Positions 16,628 to 24,659 of a stretch of DNA of 64,000 bases are shown here, piece after piece. The position numbers and the translations under genes were made by a program. Origin of the DNA: an uncultured SAR86 cluster bacterium (GTDB taxonomy: Bacteria > Pseudomonadota > Gammaproteobacteria > Magnimaribacterales > Magnimaribacteraceae); assembly GCA_902554355.1 (NCBI GenBank), contig CACDOC010000004.1, forward strand, positions 1 through 64,000, written 5' to 3'. The notes beneath the pieces are model-generated. The model saw nothing but the letters and a program-made list of their open reading frames with translations. It was not told where the DNA came from and ran no database searches. Every line of letters begins with the position of its first letter. Position 1 is the first letter of the stretch.

Positions 16628-18838
16628 ATGAACCTTTATCTAAAAAGAACTTTTATAGGTCTTTTGGTATTGATTAGTCCTTTTTTATTTTTACTAATAA
16701 GCCTTTTTTTTAACTGGTTCGGTAAACATCCGGACTCAGGCAATATTGATAATCAGAGCGCTCCATTCCATTCTTCTCAAAACATAGAAGTTTCTGATGA
16801 AAAAAGAATATTATTTGGAGATTTACACGTACATACAACTTACTCCCTTGACGCATTCTTAGGTAGTTTGCCAATCTTAGAAGGTGAGGGTGTTCATCCT
16901 GTAGCAGATGCATGCAATTTCAGCAGATTTTGTGCCAATCTGGACTTTTTTTCTGTCACAGACCACGCTGAATTTTTAACAAGAAGAGAATGGGAAGATA
17001 CCATAGAATCCTTGCAAAGTTGTTCTAGGATTTCAAAAAATAATGATGCAGAAGAAATTGTGCCTTTCCTCGGATGGGAATGGACTCAAACTAGTTTAGA
17101 CCCGTCTAAACATTACGGACATAAAAATATAATTCTTAGACCTCTTGATGGAGAGCTTCCTGCTAGACCAATAGGAGCATTGGAGAGTTCGTATTTAAAT
17201 TTCATGGACACGCCGTTTGTCTATATTTATGGAGCTCTTATTTATGACTACAACAATATGTCAGATTATTTCAATTGGCGGCATAGAAATATTGTTATTC
17301 AAGATATAGAAATTTGTGAAAAAGACGTATCTGTAAGAGATTTACCAAAAGACTGCTTAGAGAGAGTGGAAAAACCATCAGAATTGTTTAGTAAATTAGA
17401 CGAATGGGATATAGATTCTTTAGTTATTCCACACGGAACATCTTGGGGAAACACTTCACCACCTATGGCTTCTTGGGAAAATCAATTCGATTCTTCAAAC
17501 CACGATCAGAAATATCAAAAATTAATTGAACTATATTCCGGTCACGGCAACACGGAAGAATATAGACCATGGAGATCATTCAATATTGATAAAGAAGTTT
17601 ATTCTTGCCCTCAACCTTCACTCGACTTCGTTCCTTATTGTTTTCAAGCAGGTGAAATAATCAAAGAAAGGTGCAGGGTATCTGCAGGAAGTTCGAGTGA
17701 ATGTGATTCTCGAGCAAAGTTAGCTAGAGAAAGTTACGTAAGCTCTAATCCTTTTGGCATTCTTACGGTACCTAAATACAATCCGAAAGAGTGGTTAGAT
17801 AGCGGACAATGCCTAGACTGTTTCCTGCCTGCCTTTGATTATAGACCCGGATCCTCAATACAGTACGCTCTAGCTTTAAGAAATTTTGACGATGATAAAA
17901 CTGAGGCCTATAGGTTTGGTTTTATAGGGTCTAGTGATAATCATGGAGCAAGACCAGGATCTGGTTACAAAGAGATAGATAGAATTATAAATAGTGATTC
18001 TAAGTACAAGTCTTCAGGTCCTTTAACAACTAACTCTGATGAAGAAGAAAGTTTCTCAGGAATTCCTAAAACTGAAGAAGTTAATTTAGAAGAATTAATG
18101 AAAACAAGAACAGGACCTCCTCAACTAGAAAGAATTTCTTCCTTTCTCTACACGGGAGGTTTAGTTGCTACGCATTCTGTTTCTAAAGACAGAAACTCCA
18201 TTTGGGATTCTTTAAACAATAGAGAGGTTTATGCGACTAGCGGAGAAAGAATTCTTTTATGGTTTGATGTTATTAATCACCCTTCTAAGCAAATTAAGCC
18301 CATGGGAAGTGAATTTAAAATGGAAATTAATCCAAAATTCCGAGTTAGGGCGGTTGGGTCACAAAAACAATTACCTGGATGTAATGTTGGAGAAGAATTC
18401 AATAGAGAAATTTTAGACAGACTTTGTAAAGGAGAATGCTTTAATCCAAGTGATGAAAGGAAGATTATCTCCAGAATAGAAGTAGTTAGAATTAGACCAC
18501 AAGCCTATTCAGGAGAGCCTATTGAAAATTTAATTGAAGACCCTTGGAAAGTATTTGACTGTGAAGTTTCCTCAGAAGGTTGTGAAGTAGAATTTACAGA
18601 TGAAAACTTTACTGATGCAAATAGAGAGATTATTTACTATGTTAGAGCAATCCAAGAGCCTTCATTCGCAATAAATGCTTCAAATCTCAATTGTGATAGA
18701 GATGATTCCGGTAAATGTATAAAAGTTAATCTATGTGGAGATATAGATGGTCAAGGAGAAGGTGATTGCTTATCTCAAGTAGAGGAACGAGCCTGGTCCT
18801 CTCCAGTGTTTATTAAATCTGCTGCAGATCAGACTTAA
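16628..18838 (+). CDS. DUF3604 protein, PHP-like metal-dependent hydrolase candidate
   Basis: This 736-residue protein has one N-terminal membrane anchor or signal (GLLVLISPFLFLLISLFF), so the enzyme domain should face the periplasm. Just after it comes FGDLHVHTTYSLDAF, a PHP/amidohydrolase-like metal motif (HxH), then DFFSVTDHAEFL and the later FGFIGSSDNHGARPGSGY. These give His and Asp ligands for a metal centre. The C terminus ends with VEERAWSSPVF, shared with a second DUF3604 gene at 34942-36906. Around twenty cysteines suggest disulfides. The substrate is not known to me; a periplasmic phosphoesterase or amidohydrolase is a plausible reading. Its last 26 bases overlap the convergent nusB gene. 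Confidence 0.8.
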   Translation: MNLYLKRTFIGLLVLISPFLFLLISLFFNWFGKHPDSGNIDNQSAPFHSSQNIEVSDEKRILFGDLHVHTTYSLDAFLGSLPILEGEGVHPVADACNFSRFCANLDFFSVTDHAEFLTRREWEDTIESLQSCSRISKNNDAEEIVPFLGWEWTQTSLDPSKHYGHKNIILRPLDGELPARPIGALESSYLNFMDTPFVYIYGALIYDYNNMSDYFNWRHRNIVIQDIEICEKDVSVRDLPKDCLERVEKPSELFSKLDEWDIDSLVIPHGTSWGNTSPPMASWENQFDSSNHDQKYQKLIELYSGHGNTEEYRPWRSFNIDKEVYSCPQPSLDFVPYCFQAGEIIKERCRVSAGSSSECDSRAKLARESYVSSNPFGILTVPKYNPKEWLDSGQCLDCFLPAFDYRPGSSIQYALALRNFDDDKTEAYRFGFIGSSDNHGARPGSGYKEIDRIINSDSKYKSSGPLTTNSDEEESFSGIPKTEEVNLEELMKTRTGPPQLERISSFLYTGGLVATHSVSKDRNSIWDSLNNREVYATSGERILLWFDVINHPSKQIKPMGSEFKMEINPKFRVRAVGSQKQLPGCNVGEEFNREILDRLCKGECFNPSDERKIISRIEVVRIRPQAYSGEPIENLIEDPWKVFDCEVSSEGCEVEFTDENFTDANREIIYYVRAIQEPSFAINASNLNCDRDDSGKCIKVNLCGDIDGQGEGDCLSQVEERAWSSPVFIKSAADQT

Positions 18839-19220
18839 TTGCTTTATCAAGAACAGCGTTAACGTATTTGTGCCCATCTACAGCGCCATACTTCTTAGTT
18901 AGTCTTATGCTTTCGTTAATAATGATAGGTTTATCTAGATCTGAATGAAGCATTTCGTAAATTGCTAACCTTAGAGCATTTCTCTCAATTGGATCTAATC
19001 CTAATAGATCTCTATCCATATGTTGTTGAAGTAAGTTATCTAAATTAGGCATAGACTCAGTTACACCAGTTAGCAAATCTTTGAAATGGGGGTAGCGTTT
19101 TTGAATATCTTTATCTTTAAGGATTTCTTTTGCTGTTGATCCTCCCAATTCTATTTCATAGAGACTTTGAAGAACTTTATCTCTTGAGCGGACAGGTGAT
19201 GTATTTTTTTTTGATTTCAC
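18813..19220 (-). CDS. nusB: Transcription antitermination factor NusB
   Basis: This 135-residue all-helical protein pairs with NusE (S10) on boxA RNA in rRNA antitermination. Recognisable parts are the N-terminal RSRDKVLQSLYEIELGG, the central LDPIERNALRLAIYEML, and the C-terminal INESIRLTKKYGAVDGHKYVNAVLDK, which is strongly conserved in NusB. It follows ribH by 2 bp, the classic ribH-nusB order. Its 3' end overlaps the convergent DUF3604 gene by 26 bp. Confidence 0.95.
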   Translation of the reverse strand: MKSKKNTSPVRSRDKVLQSLYEIELGGSTAKEILKDKDIQKRYPHFKDLLTGVTESMPNLDNLLQQHMDRDLLGLDPIERNALRLAIYEMLHSDLDKPIIINESIRLTKKYGAVDGHKYVNAVLDKAIKSDLQQI

Positions 19221-19222
19221 AA

Positions 19223-19684
19223 CTAGTCAAGGCCAGCCATACTCATTGCCGTTACGGCAAATTCAGCACCTTTATTCATTTGATTTGGATCAGATCTCTT
19301 TTGTGCTTGTGCAATGTCATCCGTAGTTAAGACGCCACAGATTATTGGCTTTTTTGTCTCAAGAGAAGCAGTCATTAAACCTTCGATACATGCTTTTGAG
19401 ATATAGTCAAAATGAGGTGTATCACCTCTAATAATGGCACCGAGAGCTATAACAACGTCTACCTTTTCTTTCAAAGCATAAACTTTAGAAGCTAGAGGTA
19501 ATTCGAACGCTCCAGGAACTTCTTTGCTTAAAATATTTTTCTCGTCTACCCCATTTCTGAGAAGTTCTTTAGTTACTTCATCTAGAAGGCTCTCCACGAT
19601 CTCACTATTCCAACTTGTGTACGTTATAGCATAGACCCTTTTTTTAGATTCTTGAGATATTTGATTAGAGTCTAAACCTTTCAT
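19223..19684 (-). CDS. ribH: 6,7-dimethyl-8-ribityllumazine synthase
   Basis: This 153-residue enzyme condenses the pyrimidine product of RibD with the butanone phosphate from RibB to form lumazine. Conserved segments are TSWNSEIVESLL (substrate-binding Trp/Asn region), KEVPGAFELPLAS, and VIALGAIIRGDTPHFDYI with the catalytic His. KPIICGVLTTDD follows. Length is normal. It lies 4 bp after ribB and 2 bp before nusB on the minus strand. Confidence 0.95.
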   Translation of the reverse strand: MKGLDSNQISQESKKRVYAITYTSWNSEIVESLLDEVTKELLRNGVDEKNILSKEVPGAFELPLASKVYALKEKVDVVIALGAIIRGDTPHFDYISKACIEGLMTASLETKKPIICGVLTTDDIAQAQKRSDPNQMNKGAEFAVTAMSMAGLD

Positions 19685-19688
19685 TCGC

Positions 19689-20780
19689 TTAATTTATAAA
19701 TTCAGTTATTTCAAGATCAAAACCAGTAAGAGGGTATTTTGCTGAAGCTCCCAGTAGTCTTATTTTTTTAACTCCCAAGTCTTTTAATATTTGAGCACCA
19801 ACTCCCACTATTCTGGAATCAGGGCTTTCATTTTCATTAACTTTTTTCTCTCCTTTTAGAAAGGAAACATTGGACAATAATTCTTTAGGGGTCTCTTGAT
19901 GAGATAAAAGCAGAAGAACCCCACTACCTTCTTTATTTATTTTATTCATTGCTTGAGAAAAGGATAGCCTACTACCAAATTGATTTATTCCGATTACATC
20001 TTGCAAGGTATTATTTTGTTGCACTCTTACCATAATCTCTTTGTCACTATCTAATTTTCCTTTAACTAGTGCTATATGAATATTTCCATTTATAGTGTCT
20101 TCATAAGCAAATAAATCAAATTCACCTTCTTCAGATTCAACCTTGGCCTGGTCAACTAGCTTAATGCTTCTCTCACTTATATTTCTATAGTGAATTAAAT
20201 CAGCAATCGTTCCAATTTTGAGACCATGTTTCAGAGCAAATTTTTCTAAATCTCCTCTTCTTGCCATAGTTCCATCATCATTCATAATTTCTACTATCAC
20301 GGCTGAAGGGTCTAGCCCTGCTAATGAAGCTAGATCTGTACCAGCTTCTGTGTGACCTGCTCTCGTTAAAACCCCTCCATTTTGTGCCTTGATAGGAAAT
20401 ACATGTCCTGGTTGCACAATATCTTCTGGAACTGCATCCTTGTTGACTGCTGCCTTTATTGTAGTGGAACGGTCAGCAGCAGATATCCCTGTGGTTACCC
20501 CACTTGCAGCTTCTATAGAACCCGTGAAAGCTGTGCCTAATTCTGTTCCGTTGTTTTTTACCATTTGCTCTAGGCCTAATCTTTTGCATCTATCATCATT
20601 AAGCGCAAGACAAATAAGCCCTCTGGCATGCGTTGCCATAAAATTAATTGCTTCGGGGTTTACCTTTTCAGCAGCCAAGATCAGATCACCTTCATTTTCT
20701 CGGTTTTCATCATCCATTAAGACAATCATTTTGCCTTCTGCGATGTCAGTAATTATTTCTTGTATGCTATTCAATTCCAT
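19689..20780 (-). CDS. ribB: 3,4-dihydroxy-2-butanone-4-phosphate synthase with degenerate RibA-like C domain (RibBX type)
   Basis: The N-terminal 200 residues form a complete RibB enzyme: DDENRENEGDLILAAE (metal and substrate acidic loop), THARGLICLAL, TGISAADRSTT, and HTEAGTDLASLAG with the catalytic Glu/His. The remaining 160 residues look like a GTP cyclohydrolase II domain but lack the zinc cysteines and the GEGRG-type active site: the zinc-site region reads NNTLQDVIGINQFGSR. The C domain is therefore probably not catalytic. This matches RibBX-type proteins, and an intact stand-alone ribA is present at 40726-41313. It lies between ribD and ribH; ribE is not in this operon. Confidence 0.92.
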   Translation of the reverse strand: MELNSIQEIITDIAEGKMIVLMDDENRENEGDLILAAEKVNPEAINFMATHARGLICLALNDDRCKRLGLEQMVKNNGTELGTAFTGSIEAASGVTTGISAADRSTTIKAAVNKDAVPEDIVQPGHVFPIKAQNGGVLTRAGHTEAGTDLASLAGLDPSAVIVEIMNDDGTMARRGDLEKFALKHGLKIGTIADLIHYRNISERSIKLVDQAKVESEEGEFDLFAYEDTINGNIHIALVKGKLDSDKEIMVRVQQNNTLQDVIGINQFGSRLSFSQAMNKINKEGSGVLLLLSHQETPKELLSNVSFLKGEKKVNENESPDSRIVGVGAQILKDLGVKKIRLLGASAKYPLTGFDLEITEFIN

Positions 20781-20782
20781 TT

Positions 20783-21877
20783 TTAATATTTAGGTACTAA
20801 AGAATATTTAATATCTTGTCCTAATTCTTCGATGTCTTCAATTTCGAGGTCAATTGTACCTAGTTTTTTTGTCACCACATCTAAATTAATGAAGGAAAGT
20901 CTATTTTCGCCTAGTAACTTGGGAGCTTTGTACAGTACCAGCTCATCTATTAAACGTTCTTGTAACAATGAGTTCATTATCCCTGAACCTGCTTCTACCA
21001 TAAGATTATTTATAAGTTTTTCTTCAGCAAGGTAATTAACCACTTCCTCTAGGAATAAGTTAGGACTAGCTTTAAGTTTTGCTATTTCTATTCCGTCCTT
21101 TTCTTTAAGTTGACTTTCTTCATTCAGAAAAAGAAGGGTTGGGGCATCAGAAGAAAATATTTCTTCTTTACCAGTTAAAACATTGTTTCTATCTACTATT
21201 ACCCTTAGAGGTTGTTTAAATAAACTTTCGTTTAACCCAGAGTCTCTTGAAGTTAATCGTGGGTCATCTTTCGATAATGTTCCAGTTCCGGTAAGGATAG
21301 CATCTGCATAAGCTCTTATTTTATGGACGTCTTTCCTCGAATTAGAAGAAGTAATCCATTTACTTTCTCCTGATAGAAGAGCTATACCTCCATCTAAAGA
21401 ACTTGCAACTTTGCAGCTAATATAGGGCCTTCCTCTTTCTATTCTAGAAAAAAAACCTCTATTTAGTTTTCTTCCTTCATTTTCTAGGATACCTTTTTCT
21501 ACTTCAATTTCAGGGTGCATTTTTGTAAAACTCTTTTGGGCCTTATCCTCATTACAGAAGTAAACTTTCTTAATCCCATATTCTTTAATTGAATCCGCGC
21601 AAGGAGGAGTCTTGCCGTAAGTTGTACAAGGCTCTAGATTTACAAATAATTCTGATTCACTAAGTACTTCTTTAGCTTTATCACCAAGATTATTAATTAC
21701 ATCTTCAATTGCATTGATTTCGGCATGATTTTCTCCCGATATTTCATGCCAACCTCGTCCTATTATTTTATTGTCATGAGTAATTACGCAACCTACCATT
21801 GGATTGGGACTGGTAGTTAAAGCACCTCTATTTGCCAATTCTAGAGCTTCCAGCATATGCTCTTTTTTGGAATTCAT
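20783..21877 (-). CDS. ribD: Bifunctional riboflavin deaminase/reductase
   Basis: This 364-residue enzyme performs two steps of riboflavin synthesis. The N-terminal cytidine-deaminase-like domain has the zinc site His51-x-Glu53 (HAEINAIED), Cys84 and Cys93 (EPCTTYGKTPPC). The C-terminal DHFR-like reductase domain starts near RPYISCKVASSLDGGIAL and includes AILTGTGTLSKDDPRL and LMVEAGSGIMNSLL. It begins 2 bp after nrdR and ends 2 bp before ribB. The gene order nrdR-ribD is standard in Gammaproteobacteria; the absence of ribE after it is not. Confidence 0.96.
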   Translation of the reverse strand: MNSKKEHMLEALELANRGALTTSPNPMVGCVITHDNKIIGRGWHEISGENHAEINAIEDVINNLGDKAKEVLSESELFVNLEPCTTYGKTPPCADSIKEYGIKKVYFCNEDKAQKSFTKMHPEIEVEKGILENEGRKLNRGFFSRIERGRPYISCKVASSLDGGIALLSGESKWITSSNSRKDVHKIRAYADAILTGTGTLSKDDPRLTSRDSGLNESLFKQPLRVIVDRNNVLTGKEEIFSSDAPTLLFLNEESQLKEKDGIEIAKLKASPNLFLEEVVNYLAEEKLINNLMVEAGSGIMNSLLQERLIDELVLYKAPKLLGENRLSFINLDVVTKKLGTIDLEIEDIEELGQDIKYSLVPKY

Positions 21878-21879
21878 AA

Positions 21880-22335
21880 CTAATCGTTAGTTAATTTTTC
21901 AACTTCTTCAGAGAATTCCGTTATGTCTTCAAACCTTCTGTAAACAGAGGCAAACCTAATGAACGCAACCTCGTCTATTTTTCTAAGGTTTTGCATAACT
22001 GCCTCACCAACTAATCTTGAAGGAATTTCTCTTTCTCCAGAAGATCTTATATCTTTCTTTATATCTTCGATTAATGTCTCTATTTCTTCCTCACCCACAG
22101 GTCTTTTTTCCAAAGCCCGGTAAAGACCTTCTCTCAGTTTTTGTTCGTTAAAGGGTTCCCTGGTGTTATTTTTTTGTTTTATAACTCTTGGCATTAATAG
22201 TTCGGCAGTCTCAAAAGTAGTAAATCTTTCACTGCATTCTGGGCATTCACGCCTTCTTCTAATTTGCTGACCTTCAGCAATCAGTCTTGAATCAATTACT
22301 TTGGTATCAGAGAAAGTGCAGTAAGGACAATGCAT
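21880..22335 (-). CDS. nrdR: Transcriptional repressor NrdR
   Basis: This 151-residue regulator represses ribonucleotide reductase genes in response to ATP/dATP. The start at 22335 (MHCPYC) is chosen because it places the zinc ribbon at the N terminus (Cys3, Cys6, Cys31, Cys34) as in all NrdR. A longer reading from 22365 would run into glyA and add ten hydrophobic residues. The ATP-cone domain begins at [20 protein letters not shown], and the C-terminal signature [15 protein letters not shown] is present. It sits between glyA and ribD with 2-bp gaps, so it is co-transcribed. Its target NrdR boxes would be elsewhere. Confidence 0.95.
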   Translation of the reverse strand: MHCPYCTFSDTKVIDSRLIAEGQQIRRRRECPECSERFTTFETAELLMPRVIKQKNNTREPFNEQKLREGLYRALEKRPVGEEEIETLIEDIKKDIRSSGEREIPSRLVGEAVMQNLRKIDEVAFIRFASVYRRFEDITEFSEEVEKLTND

Positions 22336-22337
22336 GA

Positions 22338-23591
22338 CTAAGAATAGACAGGAAATCTTGAACAAATATCTTTCACTTTGTTCTTCACTTCGTTAATTAC
22401 CTGCTCGTTGTTTATATCATCCAGAATGTCGCATATCCAAGATGTTACTTCAGCTACTTCAGCTTCCTTGAATCCCCTTGTTGTTGATGCAGGAGTACCA
22501 ATCCTTAGACCGCTAGTGACAAAAGGTGATTGCGGATCATTAGGAACAGCGTTTTTATTTACTGTAATATTTGCTTGACCTAATGCAGCGTCTGCATCCT
22601 TGCCAGTTAGGCCTTTTTCTATGAGGTCAACAAGGAACATATGATTTTCAGTTCCATTAGAAACAATATTAATTCCTCGTTCCATAAAAGTAGCAGCCAT
22701 TTTTTTAGCGTTTAGCTTAACCTGTTTTTGGTAATCTTTAAAACTTGGCTCTAAAGCCTCCTTAAAGCAAACGGCTTTAGCAGCTATAACATGCATTAAA
22801 GGACCTCCTTGAGTTCCTGGGAATATGCCTGAATTTAGTTTTTTATGAATTTCTTCATTTTCTTTAGCAAGAATTAAGCCGCCTCTAGGACCTCTTAACG
22901 TTTTATGGGTTGTGGTTGTTACTACATCTGCGAATGGTATAGGCGAAGGGTATTCATCAGCTGCAATGAGTCCAGAAACATGAGCCATATCAACTAACAA
23001 ATATGCTCCTACTGCGTCTGCAACTTCTCTAAATTTTTCCCAATCTACTATCCCTGAGTAAGCCGAGAATCCTGCAACTATCATCTTTGGATTATGTTGC
23101 TTAGCTAATTTTTCAACTTCTTCATAGTCTATTTCGCCGGTTGAAGGATCAAGTCCGTATTGAAATGATTCATAAGTCTTTCCAGAAAAGTTAACTTTAG
23201 CTCCATGCGTTAAATGTCCACCATGGTCAAGACTCATCCCCAGTATGGAATCTCCGGCTTCGCAAAGAGCTAGGTAGACTGCAGCATTTGCGCTAGCACC
23301 AGAATGAGGTTGAACGTTAGCATAAGCTGCGCCGTAAATTTTTTTGGCTCTTTCTATAGCTAGAGATTCTGCAATATCAACGTTTTCGCAACCCCCATAG
23401 TATCGAGCCCCAGGATAGCCTTCAGCATATTTATTTGTTAAAACTGAACCTTGTGCTTCTAAAACTCTTTTAGAGGTGTAATTTTCTGATGCAATTAGTT
23501 CTATGTGATCTTCTTGTCTAGTTTTTTCGTTATCTATTGAAGACCAAAGGTCAGGGTCAAAATCTTTAAGTGTTTTATTGTTATCAAACAT
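22338..23591 (-). CDS. glyA: Serine hydroxymethyltransferase
   Basis: This 417-residue PLP enzyme interconverts serine and glycine and supplies one-carbon units to tetrahydrofolate. It shows the conserved [40 protein letters not shown], and the PLP-lysine motif [25 protein letters not shown] occurs near the C terminus. Length is normal. It appears to be the first gene of a minus-strand unit running glyA-nrdR-ribD-ribB-ribH-nusB, with a TATAAT-containing promoter in the 72 bp before it. Confidence 0.98.
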   Translation of the reverse strand: MFDNNKTLKDFDPDLWSSIDNEKTRQEDHIELIASENYTSKRVLEAQGSVLTNKYAEGYPGARYYGGCENVDIAESLAIERAKKIYGAAYANVQPHSGASANAAVYLALCEAGDSILGMSLDHGGHLTHGAKVNFSGKTYESFQYGLDPSTGEIDYEEVEKLAKQHNPKMIVAGFSAYSGIVDWEKFREVADAVGAYLLVDMAHVSGLIAADEYPSPIPFADVVTTTTHKTLRGPRGGLILAKENEEIHKKLNSGIFPGTQGGPLMHVIAAKAVCFKEALEPSFKDYQKQVKLNAKKMAATFMERGINIVSNGTENHMFLVDLIEKGLTGKDADAALGQANITVNKNAVPNDPQSPFVTSGLRIGTPASTTRGFKEAEVAEVTSWICDILDDINNEQVINEVKNKVKDICSRFPVYS

Positions 23592-23628
23592 AAATAGTTA
23601 AATAATTTTTGGAAGGATATTTAAGATA

Positions 23629-23634
23629 ATTATA
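23629..23634 (-). promoter_or_regulatory. -10 element of the glyA-nrdR-rib-nusB operon
   Basis: Read on the minus strand this is a perfect TATAAT preceded by TG. It lies 38 bp before the glyA start in the gap after nth. No good -35 hexamer is seen at 16-18 bp, so only the -10 is called. Confidence 0.4.
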
Positions 23635-23663
23635 CAGAATGAAATTCACTTCTTAGGATTAAT

Positions 23664-24317
23664 TTAGGCCTTATTTGTAATAATTGGAGACTTCCTTCCT
23701 TTATTAATTTTAGAACAAATAAAACAAATTCTTCCATCACAACCTCTGGCAGTGCAATGTTCTCTTCCGTAATAAATAATTCTTAAATGAAGCCTATTCC
23801 AGTCATCTATTGGAAAGCCTTTCTTTAAATCTTTTTCAGTTTGTTTAACATTTTTCCCTTTTGACAATCTCCACCTTTGAGCTAATCGATGTATATGTGT
23901 ATCAACTGGGAACGCAGGGTGATTAAATCCTTGACTCATTACCACTGAGGCAGTTTTATGACCTACTCCTGGAAGCGCTTCTAAAGCTTCAAAACTTTCT
24001 GGTACTTTTCCATCATATTCTTTGCATAAGATTTTACTAAGTTCTGCTATGGCTCTTGATTTTTTAGGAGACAATCCACAGGGTTTAATAATTTTTCTAA
24101 TCTTCGAAGGGGTTATTAAGGCCATATCAAAGGGATTATCAGCTAATGCAAAGAGTTTTGGCGTAACTTGGTTAACCCTTACGTCCGTACATTGTGCAGA
24201 CAACAAAACTGCGATTAAAAGCGTATAGACAGAGTCATGTTCCAGAGGAATGGGAGTTTCTGGATAGAGTTTCTGAAGCTCTTTGTTGATATAAATAAAT
24301 CTTTCTTCTTTATTCAA
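23664..24317 (-). CDS. nth: Endonuclease III (DNA glycosylase/AP lyase) with unusual iron-sulfur cysteine spacing
   Basis: This 217-residue base-excision repair enzyme removes oxidised pyrimidines. The helix-hairpin-helix ALPGVGHKTASVV contains the catalytic Lys121, and VDTHIHRLAQR contains the catalytic Asp139. The N-terminal LLIAVLLSAQCTDVRVN is also typical. The C-terminal cluster region has cysteines at 188, 193, 198 and 201 (C-x4-C-x4-C-x2-C) instead of the E. coli C-x6-C-x2-C-x5-C. The 4Fe4S site is thus arranged differently or incomplete. It is on the same strand as glyA but separated by 72 bp with a probable promoter, and is divergent from a small plus-strand gene. Confidence 0.9.
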   Translation of the reverse strand: MNKEERFIYINKELQKLYPETPIPLEHDSVYTLLIAVLLSAQCTDVRVNQVTPKLFALADNPFDMALITPSKIRKIIKPCGLSPKKSRAIAELSKILCKEYDGKVPESFEALEALPGVGHKTASVVMSQGFNHPAFPVDTHIHRLAQRWRLSKGKNVKQTEKDLKKGFPIDDWNRLHLRIIYYGREHCTARGCDGRICFICSKINKGRKSPIITNKA

Positions 24318-24356
24318 AACTTATTTCTTCTTTAATTAACTTAGTATACTGCTTTA

Positions 24357-24650
24357 ATGCTTGATGGAAGAGTCAAAAAAATTGTAGTTTTTTTAAAAGA
24401 AAAACTTACTGAAGAGACAGAGTCATCTAGGGCAATGTTAAGAACCTATTCAGATTTTTTAAAAGGTGAAGCGACCGAAGAGGACCTCGAAAGGGCCAAC
24501 AAACAACTTAATGAAATTCTTAAAGATTTAAGTTTAGGCCTGATGGCAGTTATACCTTTAGCTCCCATAACAATTCCTATGATCGCAAAATTTGCAAAGA
24601 AGCATGATATTGATTTGCTTCCCGAATGGTTCAAGGACTCGTTGAAGTAG
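24357..24650 (+). CDS. Small LETM1-like protein of unknown function
   Basis: This 97-residue protein has a charged helical first half (VKKIVVFLKEKLTEETESSRAML) and a hydrophobic second half (LGLMAVIPLAPITIPMIAKFA) ending in KKHDIDLLPEWFKDSL. The order of a Pro-rich hydrophobic stretch followed by LLPxWF resembles the membrane-proximal part of LETM1-related proteins. That likeness is by eye only. It stands alone on the plus strand, divergent from nth (39-bp gap) and convergent with a flavin oxidoreductase gene ending 9 bp away. Possibly membrane associated; function unknown. Confidence 0.55.
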   Translation: MLDGRVKKIVVFLKEKLTEETESSRAMLRTYSDFLKGEATEEDLERANKQLNEILKDLSLGLMAVIPLAPITIPMIAKFAKKHDIDLLPEWFKDSLK

Positions 24651-24659
24651 TTTTTTTCT

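Noticed and set aside
20781..20782. FMN riboswitch before ribB
   Set aside because: ribB follows ribD with a 2-bp gap, so there is no leader that could hold one, and none is seen before glyA.
23592..23663. Possible glycine riboswitch before glyA
   Set aside because: The 72-bp gap is too short for the aptamer and contains no conserved core; only a -10 element is seen.
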